A stretch of 39,384 bases of DNA, from positions 1-39,384 of the forward strand of contig JASGDF010000125.1 of assembly GCA_047607345.1 (NCBI GenBank), read 5' to 3'. Positions 24,102-31,174 of the stretch are shown here, in pieces. Position 1 is the stretch's first letter; each line of letters begins with the position of its first letter. The translations under genes and the position numbers were made by a program. Source of the DNA: Pseudomonas_S sp047607345 (lineage in GTDB: Bacteria; Pseudomonadota; Gammaproteobacteria; Xanthomonadales; Xanthomonadaceae). A model generated the notes under the pieces. That model did not search any database. It saw only the letters and a list, made by a program, of their open reading frames with translations, and was not told the origin of the DNA.

Positions 24102-24277
24102 AGGTGTTGGATTCCGATCAGAGGGGGTTGCGCCGGCCGGCAGTCCAGGTCGCCGGCGCAGGAGGTTTCACCGGCAATTATGCCCGAAGCGGACCAGCCA
24201 CCCCAGACCGACGATGGTCTGAAGCACGCGCCCCTTGCAGCGGATCGCACCCTCATGGGCCGCGACGTCGCGCAAGC
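24102..24277 (-). promoter_or_regulatory. Upstream region of the isocitrate dehydrogenase gene
   Basis: No gene is supported in this stretch. On the minus strand CATAAT (24177-24182) is a plausible -10 element about 75 bases before the icd ATG; the expected -35 position reads TGGGGT and is poor, so an activator may be needed or the promoter is elsewhere. Confidence 0.35.
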
Positions 24278-24367
24278 TCAGGCGTGCTCGTGCCCGGCCG
24301 GGGCGATGGCTTGCCCGTCCTCGAGCTGATCGAGGAAATCCACCACCCGGCGCAGGTGCAGGCTCAT
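24278..24367 (-). CDS. Possible 29-residue small protein
   Basis: A frame starting MSLHLRRVVDFLDQLEDGQ and ending in an His-rich tail (AGHEHA) opens 2 bases after the preceding broken frame stops, with GGAGG 9 bases before the ATG. Third codon positions are almost all G or C, as in the true genes of the window, and the first 17 residues would form an amphipathic helix. I do not recognise a family. It could be a real small protein, or the last exon-like remnant of the decayed gene next to it. Confidence 0.4.
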   Translation of the reverse strand: MSLHLRRVVDFLDQLEDGQAIAPAGHEHA

Positions 24368-24369
24368 GA

Positions 24370-24493
24370 TCAAGCCTCCCCCGCCTCCTTGCACTGGGCG
24401 ACGTGGCAACTGATGCAGCCGTCAGTCGTCGCAGCGCAGCACCAGCGAGTTGAAGGCGCGGATGCAGCCCTGTCCGGAACCGTCCTAACTCAT
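24370..24493 (-). pseudogene. Decayed small Cys-rich gene downstream of grxC
   Basis: An ATG at 24493 overlaps the grxC stop (ATGA), as a coupled gene would, but its third codon is TAG (24485-24487). The same frame then reads DGSGQGCIRAFNSLVLRCDD with strongly coding-like third positions and stops at 24422. A shift of one base continues as DGCISCHVAQCKEAGEA, again coding-like, to a TGA at 24370, 2 bases before the small ORF. The pieces together contain five cysteines and one CxxCH. The simplest reading is a gene of about 40 codons broken by a nonsense change and a frameshift. I do not recognise the family. Confidence 0.4.
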
Positions 24494-24792
24494 GCGCCCG
24501 GCTCCACCGCCTGCCCGTCCAGCAGCGGTTCGAGCCGGCCGGCGCGATGCAGCGCCATCATGTCGTCGTAGCCGCCGACGTGGACCTCGCCTACGAAGAT
24601 CTGCGGCACGCTGGTGCGGCGCGCGCGCGCGACCATCTTCTCGCGCTCGGCCGGGTCCAGGTCGATGCGGACCTCGGTCCAGCTGCGGCCCTTGCTCTTG
24701 AGGAAGTTCTTGGCGGCCACGCAGTACGGGCAGATCGCGGTGGAATAGAGGGTGATCGATGGGGACAAGCCCGCGGGGGTGTCTTGGCTCAT
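24490..24792 (-). CDS. grxC: Glutaredoxin 3-type protein
   Basis: A dithiol glutaredoxin that uses glutathione to reduce disulfides. The 100-residue protein has the active site CPYC at 21-24 (STAICPYCVAAKNFLKSKG), the cis-proline segment TSVPQIFVGE, and the GGYDDMMALHRAGRLEPLL end. The ATG at 24792 has GGAG 8-12 bases upstream and gives a normal length; upstream in-frame codons to 24912 are not conserved-looking. It is divergent from the BepA-like protease; TATATGGTAG in the 131-bp gap is the only AT-rich patch and may hold a promoter. Confidence 0.95.
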   Translation of the reverse strand: MSQDTPAGLSPSITLYSTAICPYCVAAKNFLKSKGRSWTEVRIDLDPAEREKMVARARRTSVPQIFVGEVHVGGYDDMMALHRAGRLEPLLDGQAVEPGA

Positions 24793-24923
24793 GGGAAACT
24801 CCGGGACGGTTTCGGTTGTCCTATATGGTAGTGCGCGGCTGGAATTTCGAGCGCGCGGCCGCAACACTGTGGACCATTCCCCCGACCATCGCATGCCGCC
24901 GCCCTCCGGCACGGCATGCCAGC

Positions 24924-26579
24924 ATGGAGCCTGCTGTGCGTCTTGTGCCGATCGCCGCCGCCGTCACCCTGGCCATCGCCTCAGGCGTCACGCCCGCGCA
25001 GGAGAACCGCCTGCCTGACATCGGTTCCTCGGCCGGCGAATTGCTGACCCCGGCGCGCCAGGCCGAGTACGGCAGGATGCTGCTGGCCGAGCTGCGTAAC
25101 TACGGCTACGTGCTGGAAGACCCGCTGATCGACGACTGGCTGCAGACGATGGGCACCCGGCTGGGTGCCAACAGCGACCAACCGCAGCAACCGTTCACCT
25201 TCTTCATGCTGCGCGAACGCCAGATCAACGCCTTCGCCACGCTCGGCGGCTACATCGCGGTCAACGCCGGGCTGGTGCTGACCGCCGAGCGCGAGGACGA
25301 GGTCGCCGCGGTGCTGTCGCACGAGATCGCCCACGTCACCCAGCAGCACGTATTGCGTGGCGTGGAGCGCGCCCAGCGCGACCGCATCCCGATCCTGCTC
25401 GGCATGCTCGCCGCGGTGGTCGCCGCCCAGCATGCCGGTGGCAATTCCGGCGGGGATGCCACCATGACCAGTATCACCAGCGCGATGGGACTGATGGCGC
25501 AGCGTCAGATCAACTACACCCGCTCCAACGAGTCCGAGGCCGACCGGCTGGGCATCCGCACACTGGCGCGTAGCGGCTACGACGTCGATGCGATGGCCGG
25601 GTTCTTCGAACGGATGTCGCTGGCGATGCGCGGCAACCAGGGCGGCTACAGCGCACCGGACTACCTGCAGACCCATCCAGTCACGGTCACCCGGATCGGC
25701 GAGGCCAAGGCACGTGCCGAGCAGATGAAGAAGAACACCGTGGTGCTGACCACCGCCACGCCCGGCGGCACCCGGCAGGAGCGTGTCGACCCGGCCGACC
25801 CGTCGCTGGCCGAGCCACTCGGAGCGATCGGCAACCCGCTGTTGCCGGCCGCGTTCAAGGTCCCGATCGACACCCAGGCGCGCGGCGCCAGCGACCAGTT
25901 CGACTGGGCCAGGGAGCGCCTGCGCGTGCTCAGCGCGAACACCCCCGCGGCGGCGATCCGCGAGTACGAGGACCTGCGTCGCGGCACCAGCAAGGGCCTG
26001 AACGATGCGCAGCGCTATGGGCTGGCGCTGGCGCGGCTGCGCAACAGCGGCAGCCCGGCAGAGGCCGCCCACGACTTCGCCGCGCTGCTGGAGGCCCATC
26101 CCGACAACCTGTGGCTGGAGTTGGGGCTTTCCGAGGCGCAATCGCGGGCCGGCCAACACGACCCGGCCAATGCGCGTTTCGATGCCCTGCTCAAGCGCCT
26201 GCCCAGCAACCGCGCGGTGGTGCTGACCTACGCCGGCATGCTCAACGAGCAGGCCACCCGCGAATCCGGCCAACGCGCCCGGCAGGTGCTGGAGCCGCTG
26301 CTGCGGCGCTCGGGCGAGGATCCCGCCTTCCAGCAGGCCTATGCACGCGCCTGCGAGCTGGCCGGCGACACCGCCCGGGCCAGCGAGGCGTATGCGGAGG
26401 CCGCTTTCCTGAACGGCCGACCGGAACAGGCATTACTGCAGTTGCAGGCGTTGAAGAAGCGCGACGACCTGGACTACGTGACCCGTTCTCGGGTGGATGC
26501 GCGGATCGCGGCGATCACCCCGACCGTACTGGAGATGCGCCGGCAGGGCATCGAGGACCCGGAATTGTCGCGACGCTAG
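24924..26579 (+). CDS. M48-family metalloprotease with TPR domain, BepA-like
   Basis: BepA-type proteases act in the periplasm on assembly and quality control of outer-membrane proteins such as LptD. The 551-residue protein has a signal peptide (about 1-25, cleavage after TPA), zinc motif HEIAH at 133-137, third ligand Glu204 in NESEAD, and His252 in QTHPVT, the counterpart of the BepA switch histidine. After about residue 300 the protein is a series of TPR-like helical repeats (AAHDFAALLEAHPDNLWLEL and similar). I chose the ATG at 24924; a GTG at 24936 is also possible, and longer in-frame extensions lack a signal sequence. The nearest family name is BepA/YfgC; the precise substrate is not shown. 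Confidence 0.91.
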   Translation: MEPAVRLVPIAAAVTLAIASGVTPAQENRLPDIGSSAGELLTPARQAEYGRMLLAELRNYGYVLEDPLIDDWLQTMGTRLGANSDQPQQPFTFFMLRERQINAFATLGGYIAVNAGLVLTAEREDEVAAVLSHEIAHVTQQHVLRGVERAQRDRIPILLGMLAAVVAAQHAGGNSGGDATMTSITSAMGLMAQRQINYTRSNESEADRLGIRTLARSGYDVDAMAGFFERMSLAMRGNQGGYSAPDYLQTHPVTVTRIGEAKARAEQMKKNTVVLTTATPGGTRQERVDPADPSLAEPLGAIGNPLLPAAFKVPIDTQARGASDQFDWARERLRVLSANTPAAAIREYEDLRRGTSKGLNDAQRYGLALARLRNSGSPAEAAHDFAALLEAHPDNLWLELGLSEAQSRAGQHDPANARFDALLKRLPSNRAVVLTYAGMLNEQATRESGQRARQVLEPLLRRSGEDPAFQQAYARACELAGDTARASEAYAEAAFLNGRPEQALLQLQALKKRDDLDYVTRSRVDARIAAITPTVLEMRRQGIEDPELSRR

Positions 26580-26790
26580 CCCGGCAGTCCCCCGGTGCGG
26601 GCGATCTCCCACCACGCCGCCGAACAGAGGCACGTCCTTCCCCCGCTGGCGGGGGAAGCTGCCCGAAGAAGCTGCCCCGGACTTGATCCGGAGGCGGATG
26701 GGCGAACTCAAGCAAAGCCCCTCATCCGGCGCTTCGCGCCACCCGCTCCCGCCAGCGGGAGAAGGCAGAAGGCTCTGCACGACGCGCTCC
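26580..26790. repeat. Interspersed repeat region upstream of the Pho box
   Basis: CTTCCCCCGCTGGCGGGGGAAG (about 26637-26658, in two arms) is a compact inverted repeat, and TCCCGCCAGCGGGAGAAGG (about 26748-26766) is an inverted relative of it about 100 bases on. The text between them, CCCCTCATCCGGCGCTTCGC at about 26718-26737, is of a type I recognise from interspersed repeats in Xanthomonad genomes. I see no gene. Confidence 0.65.
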
Positions 26791-26793
26791 AGG

Positions 26794-26815
26794 CTGTCAC
26801 GTTTCAGTCATAAAA
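26794..26815 (+). promoter_or_regulatory. Pho box upstream of phoB
   Basis: CTGTCACGTTT (26794-26804) and CAGTCATAAAA (26805-26815) are two consecutive 11-base units, each with a CTGTCA-like head and an A/T-rich tail, as in the PhoB consensus. The phoB start lies 44 bases downstream, with TAGTCT or TCTACT at 26819-26827 as a possible -10. This fits positive autoregulation of phoBR under phosphate limitation. Confidence 0.8.
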
Positions 26816-26858
26816 CCGTAGTCTACTGACACGTATCCGAAAGACTGACGGTGCCCGC

Positions 26859-27548
26859 GTGCAGAAACGCATCCTAATCGTCGATGACGAACCCTCGATC
26901 CGCGACATGGTGGCCTTCGCCCTGCGCAAAGGCGAATTCGAGCCAATACATGCCGGCGATGCACGTGAGGCGCAGACCGCGATCGCCGACCGCGTCCCCG
27001 ACCTGATCCTGCTGGACTGGATGCTGCCCGGCACCAGCGGCCTGGAACTGGCCCGGCGCTGGCGCAAGGAACAGCTGACCCGCGAGGTTCCGATCATCAT
27101 GCTGACCGCGCGCGGCGAGGAAAACGACCGCGTCGGCGGGTTGGAGGCTGGCGTCGACGACTACGTGGTCAAGCCGTTCTCGGCGCGCGAGCTGCTGGCG
27201 CGCATCCGCGCGGTGATGCGCCGCACCCGCGAGGACGACGAGGACGGCAGCGTGAGCGTCGGCCAGTTGCGCATCGACGGCGCCGCGCACCGGGTGTTCG
27301 CCGGCGACGCGCCGGTGCCGATCGGCCCGACCGAGTACCGCCTGCTGCACTTCTTCATGACCCACCCCGAGCGGGTCTATACCCGCACCCAGCTGCTCGA
27401 CCACGTCTGGGGCGGCAGCGTGTACGTGGAGGAACGCACCATCGACGTGCATATCCGACGACTGCGCAAGACCCTGGAACCGTTCGCGCTCGACAACATG
27501 GTGCAGACCGTGCGTGGCTCGGGCTACCGTTTCTCCGCATCTTCCTGA
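26859..27548 (+). CDS. phoB: Phosphate regulon response regulator PhoB
   Basis: PhoB is the OmpR-type regulator that activates phosphate-starvation genes. The 229-residue protein has a receiver domain with the acidic pair Asp9-Asp10, phosphoacceptor Asp53 (LILLDWMLPG), Thr83 and Lys105 (YVVKPFS), and a winged-helix DNA-binding domain at about 130-227 (EYRLLHFFMTHPERVYTRTQLLDHVWG, then EERTIDVHIRRLRKTLE). The start is GTG at 26859. A Pho box lies just upstream, and phoR begins 41 bp downstream. Confidence 0.97.
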   Translation: MQKRILIVDDEPSIRDMVAFALRKGEFEPIHAGDAREAQTAIADRVPDLILLDWMLPGTSGLELARRWRKEQLTREVPIIMLTARGEENDRVGGLEAGVDDYVVKPFSARELLARIRAVMRRTREDDEDGSVSVGQLRIDGAAHRVFAGDAPVPIGPTEYRLLHFFMTHPERVYTRTQLLDHVWGGSVYVEERTIDVHIRRLRKTLEPFALDNMVQTVRGSGYRFSASS

Positions 27549-27589
27549 TGCTTCCGCGGGCCTGACGCCCGCCGCGCCGCGACGCTTCG

Positions 27590-28918
27590 ATGCCCGAACA
27601 CATCCGCTCCGCTTGGTTCAAGACCCTCGCCACCTTGGCACTGCTACTTATCGCCGCCGTGCTGGCCGGCTGGCTGGCTGGCCATGCCTGGATGGCGCTG
27701 GCGCTGGCGGCGCTGGCGGCGCTGACCTGGCATTACTGGCGGCTGCGGCGGGTGCTGCGACGGCTGACCGCGCGCCAGCGCTGGGAACCACCGCACGCGA
27801 CCGGCGCCTGGAACGAACTGGACCGGCTGCTGTACCGCGGCCAGGCCGAGATGCGCGCGCGCAAGCGACGGCTCGTGGAAATGTTGCGCACCTATCGCGC
27901 CGCCGCCGCCGCGCTACCGGACGCGGTGGTCGTGGTCGACCGCAACAGCCAGCGCGTGCAATGGTTCAACGAGGCGGCAGGTGACCTGCTCGGCCTGCGT
28001 CATCCCGGCGACCTCGACGCGCCGGTGGTCGAACGCCTGCAGCCGCTGCCGCTCGCGCACTGGCTGGCGGCCGGGCGCAATGCCGAGCCGATGCTCGACG
28101 CACCAGCGCCGGTCGACCCCAACCTGCGTCTGAGCCTGCGCCTGATCCCCTACTCCGACGACTACTGGCTGCTGATCGCACGCGACGTCAGCAAGCTGCT
28201 GCGGCTGGAACAGGTGCGGCGCGACTTCGTCGCCAACGTCTCGCACGAGCTGCGCACGCCACTGACCGTGGTGCACGGCTACCTGGACATGCTCGATCCG
28301 GACGACTTCCCGGAAGCTGGCCCGATGCTTTCGGAAATGCGCAAGCAGAGCCAGCGCATGGCGCAGCTGGTCGAGGACTTGTTGACGCTGTCGCGGCTGG
28401 AATCCCAGGAGGAGCTGGGCGAGGAGCACATCGCGATGGCACCGATGCTGGCAACGCTCAGGCGCGAGGCCGAGGCCCACAGCCAGGGCCGGCACACGAT
28501 CGAGGTGTTCGACGAAGCCGAGCTGGACCTGCTCGGCTCCAACAAGGAGTTGCACAGCGCGTTCTCGAACCTGGTCACCAACGCGGTCCGCTATACCCCG
28601 GCCGGTGGCCGGGTGACGGTGCGCTTCGCGCGCGAGGGCAACGGCGTGGTGCTGTCGGTGCGCGATACCGGCTACGGCATCCCCGCCAACCACATTCCAC
28701 GCCTGACCGAACGCTTCTACCGCGTTTCCAGCAGCCGCTCGCGCGAGAGCGGCGGCACCGGCCTGGGATTGTCGATCGTCAAGCACATCCTCGGCCTGCA
28801 CCAGGCGCGCCTGGACATCCAGAGCGAGGTCGGCCGCGGCAGCACCTTCTCCTGCCATTTCGGCCCCGTCCGCGTCGCGCGACGCGATGCGGGCACTCCA
28901 TTGTCATGTTCGGCGTGA
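27590..28918 (+). CDS. phoR: Phosphate regulon sensor histidine kinase PhoR
   Basis: PhoR phosphorylates and dephosphorylates PhoB according to signals from the phosphate transporter. The 442-residue protein has two closely spaced membrane helices at about 12-28 and 33-50 with almost no periplasmic loop, typical of PhoR, then a PAS-like domain (about 100-200, ALPDAVVVVDRNSQRVQWFNEAA), the phosphorylated His219 in NVSHELRTPL, and the ATPase domain with NLVTNAVRYTP, DTGYGIP and GGTGLGLSIVKHI. The last residues (after about 430) are a short, basic, Cys-containing tail. The pst/phoU genes are not in the window. Confidence 0.97.
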   Translation: MPEHIRSAWFKTLATLALLLIAAVLAGWLAGHAWMALALAALAALTWHYWRLRRVLRRLTARQRWEPPHATGAWNELDRLLYRGQAEMRARKRRLVEMLRTYRAAAAALPDAVVVVDRNSQRVQWFNEAAGDLLGLRHPGDLDAPVVERLQPLPLAHWLAAGRNAEPMLDAPAPVDPNLRLSLRLIPYSDDYWLLIARDVSKLLRLEQVRRDFVANVSHELRTPLTVVHGYLDMLDPDDFPEAGPMLSEMRKQSQRMAQLVEDLLTLSRLESQEELGEEHIAMAPMLATLRREAEAHSQGRHTIEVFDEAELDLLGSNKELHSAFSNLVTNAVRYTPAGGRVTVRFAREGNGVVLSVRDTGYGIPANHIPRLTERFYRVSSSRSRESGGTGLGLSIVKHILGLHQARLDIQSEVGRGSTFSCHFGPVRVARRDAGTPLSCSA

Positions 28919-28933
28919 TATCTAGCTTGATTG

Positions 28934-28974
28934 GCGCATTTGAATATGCGCTGCTCTCGCGAGGAGCTGTCCTC
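28934..28974 (+). promoter_or_regulatory. Structured leader of ppk1: palindrome and Shine-Dalgarno hairpin
   Basis: GCGCAT TTGAAT ATGCGC (28934-28951) is an inverted repeat with 6-base arms, and GAGGA GCTG TCCTC (28961-28974) is a small hairpin whose first arm contains the only good Shine-Dalgarno sequence before ppk1. The first may be an operator or an RNA hairpin; the second could mask ribosome binding to the ATG at 28977. Confidence 0.4.
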
Positions 28975-28976
28975 TG

Positions 28977-29051
28977 ATGGATCGCCCCCATGCCGCCCGC
29001 CCCCTCCCCGACCTGAAGCCCGCACGATGGCCAGCGCCAAGAAATCCCTGA
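28977..29051 (+). CDS. Possible 24-codon upstream ORF overlapping the ppk1 start
   Basis: ATG at 28977, with GAGGAG 11 bases upstream, opens a 24-codon frame (MDRPHAARPLPDLKPARW and onwards, Pro/Arg-rich) that ends with TGA at 29049-29051, 24 bases inside ppk1 in another frame. ppk1 itself lacks a good ribosome-binding site, so this peptide may serve translational coupling. It is too short to judge coding potential from composition. Confidence 0.35.
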   Translation: MDRPHAARPLPDLKPARWPAPRNP

Positions 29052-31129
29052 ATATCGCGCCTCCCACCGACCTTCCGGTCGATCCGCTACGCGACCCGGC
29101 GCTCTATCTCAACCGCGAACTGTCGCAGTTGGATTTCAATTTCCGCGTGCTGGCACAGGCACTGGATCCAGACGTGCCGCTGCTGGAACGGCTGCGCTTC
29201 CTGTGCATCTCATGCACCAACCTGGACGAGTTCTTCGAGATTCGCGTCGCCACCGTACGACATGCGCAGGAGTTCGGCCTGCCGCCGGCGCCAGACGGAA
29301 TGAGCCCGGCAACGATCCTCGGCGCGGTGCACGAGCGCGCCGCCGACCTGGTCCAGCAGCAATACCACTGCTGGAACAACGTGCTGCGACCGGCACTGGC
29401 CGAGGCCGGGATCGGCGTGCTCGGACGCAACTCGTGGACCGCGCGACAGAAGCGCTGGCTGCGCGCCTATTTCCGCAACGAGATCATGCCGGTGCTGTCA
29501 CCGCTGGGACTGGACCCGGCGCACCCATTCCCGAAAATCCTCAACAAGACCCTCAACATCGTGGTGGTGCTGGAAGGCACCGACGCGTTCGGCCGCGCCG
29601 GGCACCTGGCGATCGTGCGCGCGCCGCGCTCGCTGCCGCGCATCATCCAGCTGCCCGACGCGCTGGCCGCCGAAGGCGGGCAGAACTTCGTGTTCCTGTC
29701 CTCGGTGCTGTCGGCGTTCGTCGAGGAGATGTTCCCCGGCATGGACGTCAAGGGCGCCTACCAGTTCCGCGTCACCCGCAACTCCGAGCTGGTGGTCGAC
29801 GAGGAGGAAGTGGAGAACCTGGCGCTGGCACTGCGCGACGAACTGGTCGACCGCGGCTACCGCCCGGCGGTGCGGCTGGAGATCGCCGAGGACTGCCCCA
29901 AGCCGATCGTGCGCACGCTGCTGCAGAACTTCGCGCTGCCGGACAACGCGGTGTACCGGATCGGCGGACCGGTCAACCTGAGCCGGGTCAACCAGGTCTA
30001 CGACCTGGTGCAGCGTCCGGAACTGAAGTACCCGCCGTTCAACCCACACACGCTGCGCGACAGCGAGGGCATCTTCGAGATCGTCGCCAAGGCCGACGTG
30101 CTGCTGCACCATCCGTTCGACGCGTTCACCGCGGTGACCGACCTGATCCGCCAGGCCGCGATCGACCCGAACGTGCTGGCGATCAAGCAGACCTTGTATC
30201 GCACCGGCAAGGACTCGGCGATCCTCGACGCGCTGGTGCTGGCCGCGCGCAACGGCAAGGACGTCACCGTGGTGGTGGAACTGCGCGCGCGCTTCGACGA
30301 GGAGGCCAACCTCGGCCTGGCCGACAAACTGCAGGAAGCCGGGGTACAAGTGGTGTACGGCGTGGTCGGCTACAAGACCCACGCCAAGATGCTGCTGATC
30401 GTGCGCCGCGAGGGCCGCAAGCTGCGCCGCTACGTGCACCTGGGCACCGGCAATTACCACAGCGGCACCGCCCGCGCCTACACCGACCTGAGCCTGATCA
30501 CCGCCGATCCGGACATCGGCAACGACGTGCACCTGCTGTTCCAGCAGTTGTCCGGGCTGTCGCCAAAGATCCGGCTCAAGCGCTTGTTGCAATCGCCGTT
30601 CACATTGCACCCGGGACTGTTGCAGAGGATCGAGCGCGAGACCCGGCTGGCGCGCGAGGGCCGTCCAGGCCGGATCATCGCCAAGATGAACGCCCTAAAC
30701 GAACCCCACGTGGTGCGCGCGCTCTACCAGGCCGCGCAAGCCGGGGTACAGATCGATCTGATCATACGTGGCGCCTGCACGCTGCGCCCGGGCGTACCGG
30801 GGGTGTCGGAGAACATCCGGGTGCGTTCGATCGTCGGCCGCTTCCTCGAGCACAGCCGGGTGTACTGGTTCGGCAACGACGGCGACCCGGAACTGTTCTG
30901 CGCCAGCGCCGACTGGCTGGAGCGCAACCTGCTGCGGCGGGTGGAGACCTGCTTCCCGATCCTCGACCCGGACCTGGCCCGGCGCATCCACGACGAGGGG
31001 CTGCAGAACTACCTGGACGACGACGCCAACGCCTGGGAGCTGGACGCCAAGGGCATCTACCACAAGCGGGTGCCGGCACCGGGCCAGCCGGCGCACTCGG
31101 CGCAGCTGGCGCTGCTCGCGCGGCTGTGA
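29027..31129 (+). CDS. ppk1: Polyphosphate kinase 1
   Basis: PPK1 makes inorganic polyphosphate from ATP at the inner membrane. The 700-residue protein begins MASAKKSLNIAPPTDLPVD and contains YLNRELSQLDFNFRVLAQA, LRFLCISCTNLDEFFEIRVA, IKQTLYRTGKDSAIL, and the two catalytic histidines, His452 in GYKTHAKM (the phosphorylated one by homology to E. coli His435) and His471 in YVHLGTGNYH. I chose the ATG at 29027; ATG at 28946 in the same frame has no ribosome-binding site and adds unconserved Arg/Pro-rich sequence. It follows phoR by 108 bp and precedes ppx by 45 bp. Confidence 0.97.
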   Translation: MASAKKSLNIAPPTDLPVDPLRDPALYLNRELSQLDFNFRVLAQALDPDVPLLERLRFLCISCTNLDEFFEIRVATVRHAQEFGLPPAPDGMSPATILGAVHERAADLVQQQYHCWNNVLRPALAEAGIGVLGRNSWTARQKRWLRAYFRNEIMPVLSPLGLDPAHPFPKILNKTLNIVVVLEGTDAFGRAGHLAIVRAPRSLPRIIQLPDALAAEGGQNFVFLSSVLSAFVEEMFPGMDVKGAYQFRVTRNSELVVDEEEVENLALALRDELVDRGYRPAVRLEIAEDCPKPIVRTLLQNFALPDNAVYRIGGPVNLSRVNQVYDLVQRPELKYPPFNPHTLRDSEGIFEIVAKADVLLHHPFDAFTAVTDLIRQAAIDPNVLAIKQTLYRTGKDSAILDALVLAARNGKDVTVVVELRARFDEEANLGLADKLQEAGVQVVYGVVGYKTHAKMLLIVRREGRKLRRYVHLGTGNYHSGTARAYTDLSLITADPDIGNDVHLLFQQLSGLSPKIRLKRLLQSPFTLHPGLLQRIERETRLAREGRPGRIIAKMNALNEPHVVRALYQAAQAGVQIDLIIRGACTLRPGVPGVSENIRVRSIVGRFLEHSRVYWFGNDGDPELFCASADWLERNLLRRVETCFPILDPDLARRIHDEGLQNYLDDDANAWELDAKGIYHKRVPAPGQPAHSAQLALLARL

Positions 31130-31174
31130 GGGCAGCCTAACGGCCGGCGCAGGCCATCGGCTACCATTTCCAAC

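Noticed and set aside
24104..24571. A 155-codon plus-strand frame in the icd-grxC gap
   Set aside because: It runs antisense into grxC, has Ser/Pro/Arg-rich composition and no ribosome-binding site. The minus-strand frames in the gap look more coding-like.
24981..26273. A 430-codon minus-strand frame opposite the BepA-like gene
   Set aside because: Antisense of a gene with complete active-site motifs; no independent support.
28901..28922. A possible second Pho box before ppk1 (TTGTCAT at 28901)
   Set aside because: Only the first half resembles the consensus; the second 11-base unit does not, and it lies inside the phoR coding end.
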